Positions 12,901 to 24,189 are shown, counted from the stretch's first letter. The stretch is 64,000 bases of DNA from Engraulis encrasicolus (GCF_034702125.1 NC_085880.1:44629077-44693076), one strand, 5' to 3'. Notes: generated from the letters alone by a model not told the origin. Program-made: numbers and translations.

Positions 12901-15900
12901 AATGTATTACAAAAATATAATATGATTCATATTAATTTCATACTAGCGTGTATTTTAATCAAAACATTTAAAATATCAGTACTTTTAACATTTCTATTTT
13001 GCCGTTTCCTTGACGTAATGGCATTACACATTTTAGCAAACTACGCCCATGATGATGGTGAGCCAGCTTGGCACATTTCAGTCGTGTGGGTGTAAAAGTG
13101 CAGCTGGCCAGAATTCCCAAAGGCCCTTGCTAGCTTGCTTGCTTGCGTCCACCCAATGTCATTTGGCAACCCCACCCAGTACTGTCTCTTTCTAGCTTCA
13201 CTGTCCTGTTCAGTGGAGGACATTCAAGTCCAAAAATAGCTTTAGAAGCGATCTAACTTAATGCAACTATACTTAATGTTAGGACTGATAAATTATGTGC
13301 ATTTATTTCTCAGGCTACGGTTAGATTTGGAGAATGTAGGTTTACTTTAAATAATATAAAACTTAAAATGTCAAAAGGAATTGTTTTCCTGGCACAGTGT
13401 TTCTCAACCTTTTTGTAGGCAAGGCACCCTTTCAATTCCTGAAAAATTTCAAGGCAGCCCAAACCAACAAGCCGTAATATGGCATCGCATCCGATACCAC
13501 ACAAGCTTAGAAAAGTAACACATGTGGAGACCTACGTTTGAAGTTGCAGCTGACTGGTGTGACCAATATTTACTTTATTGTGCATAAATGGTAGATGAAA
13601 GATTCCACTGACTAGCATAAACTTATCAATTTAGACAAATACGTATTATATTACATAATTTATCTATCAGCCACATTTCTGCGGCACCCCTGAGGGGGGC
13701 CCGCGTCACCCCTGAGGAGGGCCCGCGGCACCCCTGTTGAGAAACACTGTCCTGGCATATTCCCTGCTCTGCATCTACTTTACAGCATCTATTCAACAGT
13801 TTCCCACTATAGTTATCACTTAAGCGCTAACTAGGCTGGGGTGCTTTTCTCAAAACTATAGTTGATAACTACGTTAGCTACTTTGTTGCTTGCAATGCAA
13901 TTTCCCATTGTCAACTACGCAAGTTGCTAACTGACTAACAACTATGCTTTCAAGGAACACAACCGTGAAGTGGTAAACCACAAACAGGAAGTGAAGTGTA
14001 AACCTGCTAATACATATACTGCAGGCATCATTTAGTTAAGAAAACGAGGACTGCAGGCTCTTATATTACATTATTTACCTCTACCACAAGGTTAACTTAA
14101 CCTGGTTTACTACTGAACCAGCTTCTGATTAGTATACCAACAGTTAATTGTAGATGTTTAGATCGCTTACTTTGGTAATCCTCTCTTATCTTGAGTTAGG
14201 AATCCCAAGATAAGATTCCTAAATGGAGTTAGTATTTGCTGTCTGTAATGCCAAACTGGACAAAAATCTTATCTCCACTCGTCCTATCTTAACTTGCTGT
14301 TGCAGGACCGGGATCTCGGGGACGAGTACGGCTGGAAACAGGTCCATGGCGACGTGTTTCGGCCCTCCAGTCACCCCATGATGTTCTCCTCGCTCATCGG
14401 CTCAGGCTGCCAGATCTTCTCCGTCTCACTCATCGTCATCGTGGTGGCCATGATTGGAGACCTGTACACTGAGTGAGCATCTTTTACATTGCATAATGAA
14501 GAGAAAAAGACAGCTCTCCAAGTTCTGTACTTTTTTATTTGCTCACACTTAAGTTGTCCTTCCAGTTAATACAGGGGTGGGGAACATATATCTCAAGGGC
14601 CATTTATGGCTTTTGAGGCCATCTTATCTGGCCCCCGATATAATTTTAATGTTGTGCAGCTTCACATGAAATATGACATGTTGTGTTAAGAAATCTTAGA
14701 GATTACATTTCAATAAAATTAAGTTATATTTTCCGGGGACACAAAGAAGAAACTTTCCTGTTCTAAAGGTGGCTGCCTTCAATATAGGCCTAAAGTGCAG
14801 TACGGCCCTCAGAGGACTTCTACGGCCTTTGGAGGAATTTGAAGTGGCCCTTCGAATGAAAAAGCTTATCCACTCCTGATGTAGAAGGAAATAACGTTGT
14901 AAGATCCTCCAAGATTACTGTTATAGGAACTTTTAGACATGGATACTGGCAGCTCTGTCAAGGGACGAGGATATATATTTTTTTAACTTTGGGATAATGA
15001 TTTTTACTATGAGATAAAAGGGTGGACTTGCTCAACTGTGAGTCGTGAAGTCTTGGGTGTGGAAAAAGGACAACTGAATTACAGAAAATAAACACACTCT
15101 CAAATAAATAATTTGTACTTTAAAAAAACGAACTGAACTCCTGTCTGTCCAAGACATGCATTTCAGCATCTTCATTCCTCAAGTCCTTTGTGATGTTTTA
15201 GTTACTTATATCTCCTTGATGGTTGGACTGTCCTTTGTATTATTTGGCGTCATGAATTCTCAGTCGTTGCTTATAATGAGGGTGATGGGTGAAATGGGAG
15301 TTGGTAAGAAGCTCGTCAAACTTGTCCAGGTTGGTTTTCTTCTTGATTTAGTCAGTGAGCAATACTGTTTTATTGCTGTAATTTTCTTCACAACAGCTTC
15401 AATATTAATAACTGGCATCGCAAAGTTTTGCTGGTTGGCAGGGCTGGAGTGGGACTGAAAAACAACCCCTCCTTTTCTGAGCTTACTGCATATTGTCTAT
15501 TAAAGAAAGACTAATAACCCGCACCATCTAGTAAATTGAGGTCAGCTCTTGAAGGGGAAAAACAAACAAACGAGTGAGCAAAAGACAAAAGCATTGGTCC
15601 CTGAAGACTGTCGGCCCACCGGGAAAATGTGCTGTATACCAGATCACCAGCCAAGGCTTGCTGGTTGGTGCCATCATGTGCTGCATACGGGGCAAAAAAT
15701 TGTTCCACTGAACTATGTAAATAAGATAAAGTCTTGTGCTTCTCCATCCTTTTTTGTTGTTTATTTTCTTTTTCTTTTTCAAATATCATGATCACTTTAT
15801 TTTTCTGAGTGTAACCTGTTACATCTTTGAACTACGTGGCGTTTAACTTCTGTGGAAGAGTCAGCTGTGACTTTATATGCTGACCCATTTGCTGTTGGAC

Positions 15901-18900
15901 TACTAGCACAGCTGATTGTCAGCCTATCAGCTGTGGACTTTGGCTGATCAGCTGACTGTAGAACTTTTTAAAATGACCCACTCATTGCCATGTTCACACT
16001 TTGCCTGATGAAGACCTGAAGGTCGAAACGTTGCTCGATTAAATACACAATAGACAAGCAGTGTTGCGGACTTCTCTTTTCACCTGCATACGGGGCAGCC
16101 ATGGCTCAGTGGTTAGAGCGCTGGCCTTTTAAATCAGAGGGTTGCCGGTTCAAATCTCATCCTTACCAGCATCTTCATCCATGGCTGAAGTGCCCTTGAG
16201 TAAGGCACCTACTGTAATCCCACATTGCTCCAGGGTCTGTAACCAATACCCTGTACCTAAATAACTGTAAGTGGCTTTAGTCAGCTAAGTGCAAATGTAA
16301 TGTAATGTGCTGCATTTCTGTGGCCATGAACAGAAGAGGTTTCGTCTGGTACAGAGGCATCTCTGTCTTAGTTGGCATTCACAGCGTCTGAAGGATTATC
16401 ATCTAGCGACTGAAATATTGATATTGTTTTCACACTCTAGCTTCCATACTGTGACTGCATACATTAGCCTAGTTCTTCCTCCAAAGGCTTGGTTGTGTGC
16501 AGGGCTGGACTGGGGGAGAAATAGGACCCGGGCACTTTTGGCTCAAAGGGGCCCCTCATAATTAGCAGTGCAGAATTGACGCAGCGGTAGGCCCTGCACC
16601 CTTATGGGCCCCTATTTTCAGAAATGAGAAAAGAAAAAATAAATAAATCTGAAAATAGGGGCCTACGAGGCTGCAGGGCCCACTGGGAATGACCCGCTAT
16701 GCCAGATGGTCAGTTCAGCCCTGGTTGTGTGACTGTGTAAAGAGAGCCAGACTGCAGGACGACAGGCTTTTCATCTCCCAATCGGCCATCAAAGGAAATG
16801 AATACTCACTGTGCGGTAGCGCTTGACAATGAATCGATCGCACATCAAGATGGTGTCACTCATGATTATTGGTCTTGTACAAAATCAATCAAGTGGTGGC
16901 AGAACCTGGAAGATGGTGCCCTGTTGGACTGTCATTTATTAATGTTTTGAAAAGGCATATTTGACACAAAGGGGCTTAGAGAGCTCAGGGACGATCAGCA
17001 GAGACGGGAAGAGATTTTGTGTATATAAACCAGCCACTAATGTTATTTGGGATGGTCTCTTTTAAATGTGCTTCAACCAGTTTTCTTTCCACATTGTATT
17101 AAACGATTTTTACGATACGATACGATTAGACTTAATTGTCAGTTTTCACTGAAATTCATTTTGCATCCCTGAGCAACACTCGTTTCAGACAGGACGCACA
17201 TAACATCACATCACAAGACTTGCATAGCCTTTTCTCCAAATCTCTGAGCCCTTCTGTTTTGTTAAGCATTTTTTTTATTATTTGAACAAAGCGATCCGAG
17301 TTATTGTTGGTTTAGAAAGTGCAAGGAGCTGCAAAGAAGTTGTTATAGTGTTGATCTTTTCTCTACGCTTGAATTAATAATTTCCTTCTCTGCGTCTGCA
17401 GGAGAGGATCCATGCTGAGCACGGCCATCTTTGTGTATGCCGCCACATCACCCGTCAATGGCTACTTTGGAGGAAGTCTGTACGCCAAACAAGGAGGTAC
17501 GGAGAATCATGTCAACATATGTACTACCATGTTTTCCGCAGAACAATTGTTTGTCAAGATGGATCCATTTTTTTGTGTGTTGACAAACATACTCCAAATA
17601 CCATCCCAAAAGTTATTACTGTGTCGAAATGTGACATCAAAAGTGTGAGTAAGTGTTTTTAGACGCTTTATAAAAAATTTCAACAAACACATGCCCCCAT
17701 TAGAATGTCCAGGATCTTAGAAAGGGCTGAACAATGAAGAGGCTGTGCCGTCAGGTACTAAAAATATTTGAATTGGCAGGAATTCTCCTTTAATAATTGA
17801 AGCCGTTACCAACAACAAAGTACCAGGGAAAACCCTGTATTACAGATGCACATTTTCTCTCAAACTCTCAAAACGTCAACTCTTCATCAGAGAATGTTGT
17901 AATGTCCGCTACTAAATCAGTTGCTCATGTCCTTTGTCCTAGGGAGGAGATGGATCAAGCAGATGTTCATCGGAGCGCTACTGATCCCTGGCATGGTGTG
18001 CGGTGTCGCATTCTTCATCAACTTCATTGCCATCTACTACCATGCCTCGCGAGCCATCCCGTTTGGCACAATGGTGAGTCTGTGTTTGGCTTCAACAACT
18101 TCTCTATACATGTACAATTTCATAATGTAATATTACATGGCCTACTAATAAGTTGCATGAAATATGTACCACTGTTAAGCAAACCGTTATCCAGTCATTT
18201 TCGTGTAGGCGTGACCAAGTTGTTTATACAAGATGTCGAATTGGTCATTGTAGGTCGACACACAGTTTTTTGTTGACTGGTGATGTGCCCCCTCTTTGTG
18301 ATTTTTGTTGTAGCCCTCTTTCTATTAAGCATATTTTAACTTGCTCTGCACTGAGAATGAAAAGGCAGCAGTTTTTCAAGAAAGATACTGTTTTTGATAT
18401 TTTTAATAAGGTCCCACCTTTAAAGGTTTTGAATTTTTTGGAATGTATTGATGTTAAGAAGCGTATTTAGTCTCTTAATTTATACAGTTGTGTTTCCCTT
18501 TTTTAAAAATGTGATGTAATGTTTTTCTCTCTATCTGTATTGGCCATGATATAGCCATAGCTGCTGAAATGGCAATAAATGTAAACAATCAATCAATTAC
18601 ATGGCCTACTACCATATTGTAGTCCATTACCAATCACAGTCTCTGCTTCCGCTCGGCGTCAAGTCCTTCTATGAATATATCTGAATGTTTAATTCATATG
18701 TCATGATTCAAAGTAGTTAATTCTCACTGCAATCTCACTGGTTTTGTTTCCTTCTATGTTTACAGGTTGCGGTGTGTTGCATTTGCTTCTTCGTCATTCT
18801 CCCCCTGAATCTGGTTGGAACCATTTTGGGAAGAAATCTGTCTGGCCAGCCCAACTTCCCCTGCCGAGTGAACGCAGTGCCACGGCCGATCCCAGAAAAG

Positions 18901-21387
18901 AAATGGTAACTTGCATGACTTTTTTAAGATGTGAAAAAAAAAAAAACATGTGAGACTGTTGTCCTGTTCAACCATTGTATCCCCTTAATGCATGCTATTC
19001 CATCAGTGGAACGCTGTAATAGTCACTGAAAAAACTACTATAGTACTACTCCACTATGCCGGTGCAGAGGGCCTTCATTACATTACGACTTGGCTACTGC
19101 CATTCTTGTAGCAGCTAATTTATAGCAGGGGCCATGTCTTACTGTGTTAAAACATTCCTCGTTTTCAACAGGTTCATGGAACCAGCGGTAATTGTGTGTC
19201 TTGGAGGCATTCTCCCCTTTGGCTCCATTTTCATTGAGATGTAAGTGGTCACTCTTCAATTTTACCAACTACCAAGTATACAAATGTATGAAATGTTTGC
19301 GCATACATATTGCGTTCAGTTTAATGGCAAGTTGTTACAGCAATATGTCTTCTATTATATCAACAATATGTTATTGTCAACAAGGTTATGACGTTTTATG
19401 GTGATGTATTGCTAAAAAAAATGAAATGAAATGAAGGGAACTCTAAAACAAAACATTGTAACTTCAAGCCAATAAGATTCTTATAAGGTTTGCACCTTGT
19501 TTTAATGGAAGTCTCTGCTCCATAGTATTTATTATTAATCAATATCTCCCCTTGTCCAAATGTATTGTGTTTAGGTACTTCATCTTCACGTCCTTCTGGG
19601 CCTATAAGATCTACTACGTGTATGGCTTCATGATGCTGGTGCTGGTCATCCTCTGCATCGTCACCGTGTGTGTCACCATCGTCTGCACATACTTCCTGCT
19701 CAATGCCGAAGATTACAGATGGTAACTCACTTTTTTACATAACGGAATGCCCTTCTGATATCTCTTATTTCTGTTTCTCCGGTTAAATTATGCCAATTTA
19801 GTCAGCATTCATTTATCATTAGAAATGTTATAGAATAGCGTTTAAAGGGACACTGTGCGGGAAATGGTCAAAAAAGGTACTGCAACTATGCTGCTCATTG
19901 AAACTGGGCTGCCTATTGCCAACTTTGATCTTTACATGAAAGTTTACTAAGTAATAAACAAATATTTTCTAGTATGGTCCAAGTACAGTCATTTTTGCAG
20001 CTAAAAATTGCTATTTTTGGAAATTCTAAATGGCGGACCATGGAGAAGATCCCCCTTTTCATGTATGAAAAGTGACATTTTTTCCAGTCATAATGACTAC
20101 TTAGAATTTGATGGTGGTGGTAAGTATTCATGAAAAAGGTAACATTAGTGAATTCTGGAAATAAACAACTAAAAATCTTACACAGTGTCCCTTTAAATTA
20201 CGTGCTGCTCTCTATCTGTACCTAAGTATGTCAATATTCAAACAGTTATGAGGGAGAGATGCTGAGCGCTCCTCTTTGTTGAAAAGTATACTCCAATATG
20301 CTGGTGCTCTTGAGGTTAAAATACAAAGTCCATTCTTCAAACCAGTGGTCATGCCCTGATGAAGACCTGGTGTGGTTGAAACCGGTTGCCATTTTTAGAC
20401 ATGTACCCCAGTTTAAAATGAAGGGTTTTTACATTGTAAAAATATATACTACTCCTTGTCTCTATGCAAGAGTCGCCTGAAGTAGGCCCAACGGCCACCA
20501 AGTTTTGTAGAATATCCAAACAGCGTTGTACGTGTTTATTGAGTGTGCGATTTCTCACTTGCAGGCAATGGACAAGTTTCCTCTCTGCTGCTTCGACGGC
20601 GGTGTATGTGTACATGTACTCATTTTACTACTACTTCTTCAAAACAAAGTAAGTGGTCATGCGTTGCAATGGCAATGAACTGCTTTTATTCATTACAGTA
20701 GCTGCTGAAAGCCACTGTTTGTTACCTTTAAATTTATTTGACGAGTGTGTCCTTTTCTAATACAAATCCCCAACAACTTGTGTTGTGTCGATAGGATGTA
20801 TGGCCTGTTTCAGACGTCGTTCTACTTCGGCTACATGGCTGTGTTCAGCACTGCACTAGGAATCATGTGTGGTGAGTACCTTTGTGAAAACTGGCATGCT
20901 GCCCAAAATGTCAAAATAAGAGAAACTGGAGCTCAGTGTCGCTGACTTTATTTTCAATTTTCATGTGACTTTGCTAGTCCTGCAGCCATTTATTTTTCAC
21001 AGATGTGCACGTTTTTTTCTTTGTTAAACGAGTACCTTTGTGCACATACCTGGTTTAAAAAAAATCAGTCCTGTGTCTTTATTTCTTTTTTGAAGATGCA
21101 TTTTGTAAAATCTATTAGTGTGTGACCGTTGAGACTTGCTGGTTTTGAATCCATTTAGCTGATCTGGTAGTAAAGCTAGTATTAAAGGAATGATTTGTGA
21201 AATTTAAATTGGCACTTTTGAAAGGTCATAAGTTTGCATATTGATCCTGATATTGTGCACTCACTGGCATTCATATGTCGTCCGATACTTATATTTCTTT
21301 TAAATGGCTTGTCTTTCAGGGGCCGTGGGATACATGGGAACAAGTGCCTTCGTGAGGAAGATATATACAAATGTCAAGATCGACTGA
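3822..21387 (+). CDS. tm9sf3: TM9SF3, transmembrane 9 superfamily member 3 (3' twelve exons, 5' end outside window)
   Basis: TM9SF3 is a nonaspanin, a nine-span protein of the Golgi and endosomal membranes; its molecular activity is not well defined. Exons: 3822-3982, 11164-11241, 11700-11831, 14306-14472, 17402-17496, 17943-18073, 18766-18905, 19172-19240, 19575-19721, 20565-20648, 20795-20871, 21320-21387. All have AG/GT borders and the phases join into 448 residues plus stop. The protein matches vertebrate TM9SF3 nearly residue for residue (e.g. [40 protein letters not shown]). The visible part holds the end of the lumenal domain and nine hydrophobic segments, and ends KIYTNVKID. That tail carries the KXD-type signal typical of the family for COPI-dependent Golgi retention. 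About 140 N-terminal residues, including the signal peptide, are missing to the left. Identification is essentially certain. Confidence 0.97.
3983..5330. other. TM9SF3 intron with a short (CA)n tract
   Basis: An interrupted CA repeat lies at about 4466-4503. A weak relative of the hammerhead-like hairpin (ctgaggaaggcc) is at 4715. Nothing else is recognised. Confidence 0.5.
5331..5520 (+). mobile_element. tRNA-derived SINE
   Basis: Head tggctcaatggttagagagc and B box ggttcaaatcc, followed by the body ccaataccctgtac shared with the copy at 16089-16310. Confidence 0.75.
5521..6079. other. Intron, nothing recognised
   Basis: Non-coding, with no repeat structure that I can name. Confidence 0.5.
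6080..6369. mobile_element. hAT-like short element with aatcgtgat words
   Basis: Starts agggctataatgat and ends atcgtcacagccct (inverted). The interior repeats atcgtgatg in both halves. I found no clean target duplication. Confidence 0.6.
6823..7379. repeat. Two-copy direct tandem duplication, unit about 287 bp
   Basis: atataataacaattatcaaa starts both at 6823 and at 7110. The copies stay alignable to taccttttcat at the end. The second lacks about 20 bases (attgtaactccaaacagtgc). It is intronic and not linked to an exon. Confidence 0.85.
8186..8579. mobile_element. Foldback element (family tcagtcaatttca)
   Basis: The two halves are near complements: tcagtcaatttca on the left, tgaaattgactgaa then gtggtcctttaa on the right. 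Related to 27982-28388 and to a half copy at 17690-17795. It lies between blocks 3 and 4 of the pseudogene. Confidence 0.75.
9855..9951 (+). repeat. (GT)n microsatellite
   Basis: About 95 bp of uninterrupted GT inside an intron of the pseudogene. The Cys-Val ORFs over it are artefacts. Confidence 0.98.
10593..11163. other. TM9SF3 intron, GC-richer start then unremarkable
   Basis: About 200 bp with several CpG lie upstream of the pseudogene start and could be its old promoter. The rest shows nothing I can name. Confidence 0.35.
11164..11241 (+). CDS. tm9sf3: TM9SF3 exon (lumenal domain end)
   Basis: 26 codons, [14 protein letters not shown] to DPSFFQHR, phase 0 at both ends. Acceptor accatag, donor AGA|gtaagt. 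Confidence 0.96.
11525..11665. mobile_element. Short gaattaa-type palindromic element
   Basis: gtttacattgaactttcatt on the left mirrors the aatgaaatg...catttaaac right end, with ggaattaa words between. A relative occurs at 53690-53900. Confidence 0.5.
11700..11831 (+). CDS. tm9sf3: TM9SF3 exon (first membrane span)
   Basis: 44 codons. It starts [10 protein letters not shown] and holds a hydrophobic stretch [15 protein letters not shown], then the basic/acidic cytosolic loop [19 protein letters not shown]. Phase 0 at both ends; donor ATG|gtgagc. Confidence 0.97.
11877..12244. mobile_element. hAT-like element with perfect 8-bp target duplication
   Basis: Ends cagggatgg and ccacccctg. Flanked by gtgtgggc on both sides. 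Interior repeats gacgggtgaa words. Confidence 0.8.
12255..12600 (+). mobile_element. Composite SINE: tRNA-like head split by a foldback insert
   Basis: An A-box half (ggctcaaccagtagggcac) and a B-box half (gggttcgagtccgg) are separated by about 230 bp. The insert begins ccagagagagtag and ends aatctctggctac (inverted ends). The same composite occurs at 51630-51990. Confidence 0.75.
12648..12812 (+). repeat. 165-bp near-perfect palindrome with hammerhead-like core
   Basis: ggtccaggaagacagatgct at the left is mirrored at the right, and pairing continues through ttatttggct/agccaaataa. The tip (12711-12736) reads CTGAAGA, A, GGCC-ata-aGGGCC, GAAAC, and a gta triplet follows before the closing arm. 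Same design as 915-1050. Confidence 0.65.
13395..13749. mobile_element. hAT-like element (cagtgtttctcaac ends)
   Basis: Perfect inverted ends cagtgtttctcaac/gttgagaaacactg and a perfect 8-bp target duplication tcctggca (13387-13394, 13750-13757). Interior repeats ggcacccctgagg words. Confidence 0.9.
13950..14185. mobile_element. Foldback element (family aaaccaggttaac)
   Basis: Shares gaggactgcaggctctt and aacctggtttact with copies at 28435-28600 and 34797-35026. Its left arm is degraded. Confidence 0.6.
14306..14472 (+). CDS. tm9sf3: TM9SF3 exon (second span)
   Basis: Codes [20 protein letters not shown] followed by the span around [20 protein letters not shown]. Ends in phase 2 (GA|gtgagc). 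Confidence 0.96.
14572..14879. mobile_element. hAT-like element (caggggtggggaac end)
   Basis: Ends caggggtgg and ccactcctg. The interior carries gggcca and ggcccttcgaatgaaaaa. Related in reverse orientation to 37035-37717. Confidence 0.75.
14883..16000. other. TM9SF3 intron, nothing convincing
   Basis: A 100-codon ORF at 15156-15458 is hydrophobic but matches nothing I recognise. Otherwise non-coding. Confidence 0.4.
16005..16029 (+). repeat. Hammerhead-like core, single-arm copy
   Basis: CTGATGA, A, GACC-tgaa-GGTC, GAAAC. Followed by attaaata...gcggacttctctttt, the same trailing words as other copies. No flanking palindrome remains. Confidence 0.55.
16089..16310 (+). mobile_element. tRNA-derived SINE, full
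   Basis: Head catggctcagtggttagagc, B box ggttcaaatct, body aatcccacattgctccagg, tail taagtggctttagtcagcta then gtaatgtaatg. Confidence 0.85.
16500..16723. mobile_element. hAT-like element with 8-bp target duplication
   Basis: Ends cagggctggactgg and gtcagttcagccctg. Target duplication gttgtgtg on both sides. The interior has ggggcc/ggcccc words. Confidence 0.85.
16724..17401. other. TM9SF3 intron, nothing recognised
   Basis: AT-rich non-coding sequence leading into the acceptor at 17401. Confidence 0.5.
17402..17496 (+). CDS. tm9sf3: TM9SF3 exon (third span)
   Basis: Codes [20 protein letters not shown] and [12 protein letters not shown]. Acceptor ctgcag, donor GGAG|gtacgg. Confidence 0.96.
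17690..17795. mobile_element. Half copy of the tcagtcaatttca foldback family
   Basis: cccccattagaat, cttagaaagggctga and tctcctttaa align with the right half of 8186-8579. Confidence 0.6.
17943..18073 (+). CDS. tm9sf3: TM9SF3 exon (fourth span)
   Basis: Codes [20 protein letters not shown] then [20 protein letters not shown] to GTM. Acceptor tcctag, donor ATG|gtgagt. Confidence 0.96.
18195..18600 (+). mobile_element. LINE 3' end fragment
   Basis: An open frame of about 85 codons reads [16 protein letters not shown] then [19 protein letters not shown] to a natural stop at 18470. That Cys/His-rich ending is typical of the C-terminus of I/Jockey-like LINE reverse transcriptase ORFs. The 3' tail ends in repeated caat/atca, as at a LINE 3' end. 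The 5' part is missing, so it is dead on arrival. Confidence 0.7.
18766..18905 (+). CDS. tm9sf3: TM9SF3 exon (fifth span)
   Basis: Codes [20 protein letters not shown] then [20 protein letters not shown] and PIPEKKW. Donor TG|gtaact (phase 2). Confidence 0.96.
18985..19130. mobile_element. Short repeat family (ccttaatgcatgc...agtggaacgctgtaatagtc)
   Basis: Shares its start with 49037-49140 and 57150-57325, and its end (cattacgacttgg, gccattct) with 57291-57335. Non-coding. Confidence 0.6.
19172..19240 (+). CDS. tm9sf3: TM9SF3 exon (sixth span)
   Basis: Codes [20 protein letters not shown] and IEM. Donor GAGAT|gtaagt. Confidence 0.95.
19575..19721 (+). CDS. tm9sf3: TM9SF3 exon (sixth-seventh spans)
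   Basis: Codes [20 protein letters not shown] then [20 protein letters not shown] and LLNAEDYRW. Donor TG|gtaact. Confidence 0.96.
19844..20194. mobile_element. Short inverted-repeat element (aaagggacactgtg)
   Basis: Ends aaagggacactgtg and cacagtgtcccttt, next to ttt/aaa on either side. The interior carries near-complementary halves. Confidence 0.8.
20270..20410 (+). repeat. Hammerhead-like module copy
   Basis: At 20356-20381: CTGATGA, A, GACC-tggtgt-GGTT, GAAAC. No palindromic arm survives. Confidence 0.5.
20565..20648 (+). CDS. tm9sf3: TM9SF3 exon (eighth span)
   Basis: Codes [20 protein letters not shown] then YYYFFKTK. Acceptor cttgcag, donor AA|gtaagt. Confidence 0.96.
20795..20871 (+). 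CDS. tm9sf3: TM9SF3 exon (ninth span)
   Basis: Codes [20 protein letters not shown] then LGIMCG. Acceptor cgatag, donor TGTG|gtgagt. Confidence 0.96.
21320..21387 (+). CDS. tm9sf3: TM9SF3 last coding exon with stop
   Basis: Codes [20 protein letters not shown] then D and TGA. The terminal K-I-D is the family's KXD Golgi-retention tail. Confidence 0.97.
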
Positions 21388-22915
21388 CACCGTTCAGGGT
21401 GCAGCGATATTTGGACACATGAAAGACCCCCAGGATGCCCTTTGATGCCCTGAGGAAGACAACGCTTGTTTTCAAAGAAGTGGTTGTGGTATCTTATTAC
21501 CTTGTATAGAACTTAAAAATTCATTTTTCTGGATGATTTTCTGTTAGATGACACAACACCGTGCACAGAGAATAGAGCAGCAGCAGCAGCATTTCTTTTT
21601 CTAATCAGCTACGTACTTCCAATCACACGTTTTCTGTAATATATCTTCGAAGTTCCAATGGTTCATTTATAAATACCTTAAATACGCTTCTTCCTTTTCT
21701 CTTTCTGGCAGACGCCTCACCCACCAACTGTGAACATAGTTTTATTGATGGAATAATGTAGCTCTCTTCAGTGAAGAGGCCAAAGTATAATGAAAGCCTT
21801 TATTCTATTTTATGAGACTATTGGAGAGTTGGGGTTTAGTGTTTGGTTTCTGCTAAGACACACGCAGCATCATCCCCAACACCTGTCACCTGGTTCCATT
21901 CATTAGATTAGATAGAAATAATTCATCATTCTGGTGACATTTGATGTTGTCCATCCCAGTTTCAAATTTTGTTACTTTTAACCCAATTCCGTTTACCCGT
22001 CAGCTGTCGCGCTAAAATACCTTTTTTTGGCTTCTTTTTGTGAGAATAAAGGAAGACTGGAAAAGGGTTTTGTGGCAGAAGTTGCTTACCAGTCTCGTTT
22101 CTACACGTTCTCATCTGCTCAAAGATAATATATATGGATGGGATATGTGTAAACAAAACAAAACCGTCATTATGTATGTTGAAATTAAATTCTCGAGACT
22201 ATTTTGATGTACAGATGTGCTACAGAGAGGAGAGTTTTTTTATACTTTATTATTATTGCTCTTAATAGATTTAGTCTTTTTTTGGAGGGGGTGGGGGTTG
22301 TGGAGAAAACCAGAAGGGAGGTCGGCTTCGTTACATCTTGCCTGGAAAACTTGCATGACATTTTAACTCCTTGGCAAAAGGTACTTCGGAATCTCTTTTT
22401 TTGGGAACACGTCATGGCGTCGCGTCGTCCATGCCGTGCGCAGTCTTTATCCAACTCGGCCTGCACACAGATGTAGACATTACCACGGGGAAAGGGGAGT
22501 CTTTGTATGTATGTTTGTTCTGTTTATTTGTTTGTTTGTTTTTTAAAAACGGCTTTTAAAGGCTCTCTGTTTCAGACAGCTGAATTCTGTGAGCTGTCAT
22601 AAGTAACAGTGTCCTGATTATTGGCATAACTGTCATGACCGATTTCCCCGTCATGCTGTTTCTTAACACATAACGGCACAAGTTCAAGTCAGTGTAAAAC
22701 CATTTACATATTGTTCCCAGCAGTGCTACATTGTGCTTAAAAGATGTATTTCTTGTAAATACAGTAGGTATAAAAAAAAAAAACCTTCATAAGTGGCTAG
22801 TCCTGATTCTGTTTTATTTCTGAATTGATCTGGCATCTTTGATTGGCAGGACGTTTTAAAGACCTGATGTAAACTTGTAAAAAGATGGAAAATAAACGTA
22901 TTATCTATGTATATA
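21388..22915 (+). other. tm9sf3: TM9SF3 3'UTR
   Basis: About 1.5 kb without an ORF or recognisable repeat follows the stop. An AATAAA at 22891, just after a T-rich stretch, is the likely main poly(A) signal. An earlier AATAAA at 22045 could give a shorter form. The end coordinate is inferred from the signal. Confidence 0.7.
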
Positions 22916-23573
22916 AAAATAATGGGGGTTTTTTTCTTTCCTTTTTTTAACACCACCATTACAGTCCTGAATCTTGTTCTAAAATTAGCAATGTTTTATT
23001 TGTCATGGTGTATGTTCAATAGGACATTCATGCACAGTAGTAATATGACACTAGGTAGATGTGGTTTCACCTTTCCCCACGCATACATCTGGGAGAGCAC
23101 CACATTGGATTGATTTTCAGGTGTGACCTTACCACTAATACATTTTATCTTTAAAGAAAATACATAAAAATATGTGTAGCCTGTTGTAGAAGGCTTGTTC
23201 TAGCACTGTTCAAGTAGCATCACCACTGTGGACAAGTCACCAAATTTCATAACTGCTGCATCTTGCGACATAACAGCAGTTCTGGGCTACTAGCAGCTCT
23301 CCTGGGCTGTGAAAGACTATATCTGTTTTCATTCCAGTGGGCTGCAGTTTTGTTGGAAAACCAGCGTCAGTTGGCCTAGGTTTTCTTTTTTAATCTAGTA
23401 TCTACATGTACTGTAGGAAGAACTCTACTTTTAAAAAAACATTTCGCACCTTAATTCTATTTTAAGGCCAGTTGAAGTAATGTGAAGGTTCAAGGGTTTG
23501 TAGAGAATTATTTTCGAGAGGAAAAAACATGTATTTTTAGATTTCATACTACATAACTATCGATAGCCTACTA
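22916..23573. other. Intergenic, nothing recognised
   Basis: Starts after the TM9SF3 poly(A) signal; non-coding. Confidence 0.5.
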
Positions 23574-23757
23574 CTGTGGTCTCCAATTATTTACCCCCAA
23601 GGGCCAAATTATGTAGCGCAAAACAAGACTGAGGGCCAAACAAATGGCCAGAGATAGCATGCACATATGTCTTCATTTGTTCCTACCTCATGATGGGCCA
23701 AATGTTTGCCGTGCCTGGGCCGGATCTGGCCCTCGAGCCTCCATTTGGAGACCACTG
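23574..23757. mobile_element. hAT-like element with perfect target duplication
   Basis: Ends ctgtggtctcca/tggagaccactg. Target duplication gcctacta (23566-23573, 23758-23765). Interior words gggccaaa. Confidence 0.88.
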
Positions 23758-24189
23758 GCCTACTATTATAACATTTTTTAAAAATTGTCCTCAAGGTGTC
23801 TCTGTGACCCGCCGTCAAAGCCTTTGGCTGCACTGTCTGGCAGTAGCATCACCACTGCCACCTGCTGGTCAAACAAGTTTGCCTGGATCCCAAGAGCAGA
23901 TTTTTCACCAGTGGGTCAGACCCTACCCATGCTGAGTGGAGCTGCAACGTGGCTGGCACCTTCTATTCAAAACATGAGGAGCATTTTTCTCACAAATCCC
24001 TTTCAAGTAGTTATTACAAAAACTGTGAAACAAAATGTGTCATCTGATTACGTAAAAATGATGCAAGTGAATTCCAGCATGGACAACTGCCCTAACAAGG
24101 CCTATCTTACATAACCTATCTTGCCTTGTCATGTTTTTCCCCCCTTTGGTATGGCTTCCAGAGAAGTGCCCTTTGCCATCACCAGGCGT

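Noticed and set aside
15156..15458. 100-codon hydrophobic ORF in a TM9SF3 intron
   Set aside because: Starts and stops within AT-rich intron. No recognisable family, splice support or conserved composition; the hydrophobicity follows from T-rich codons.
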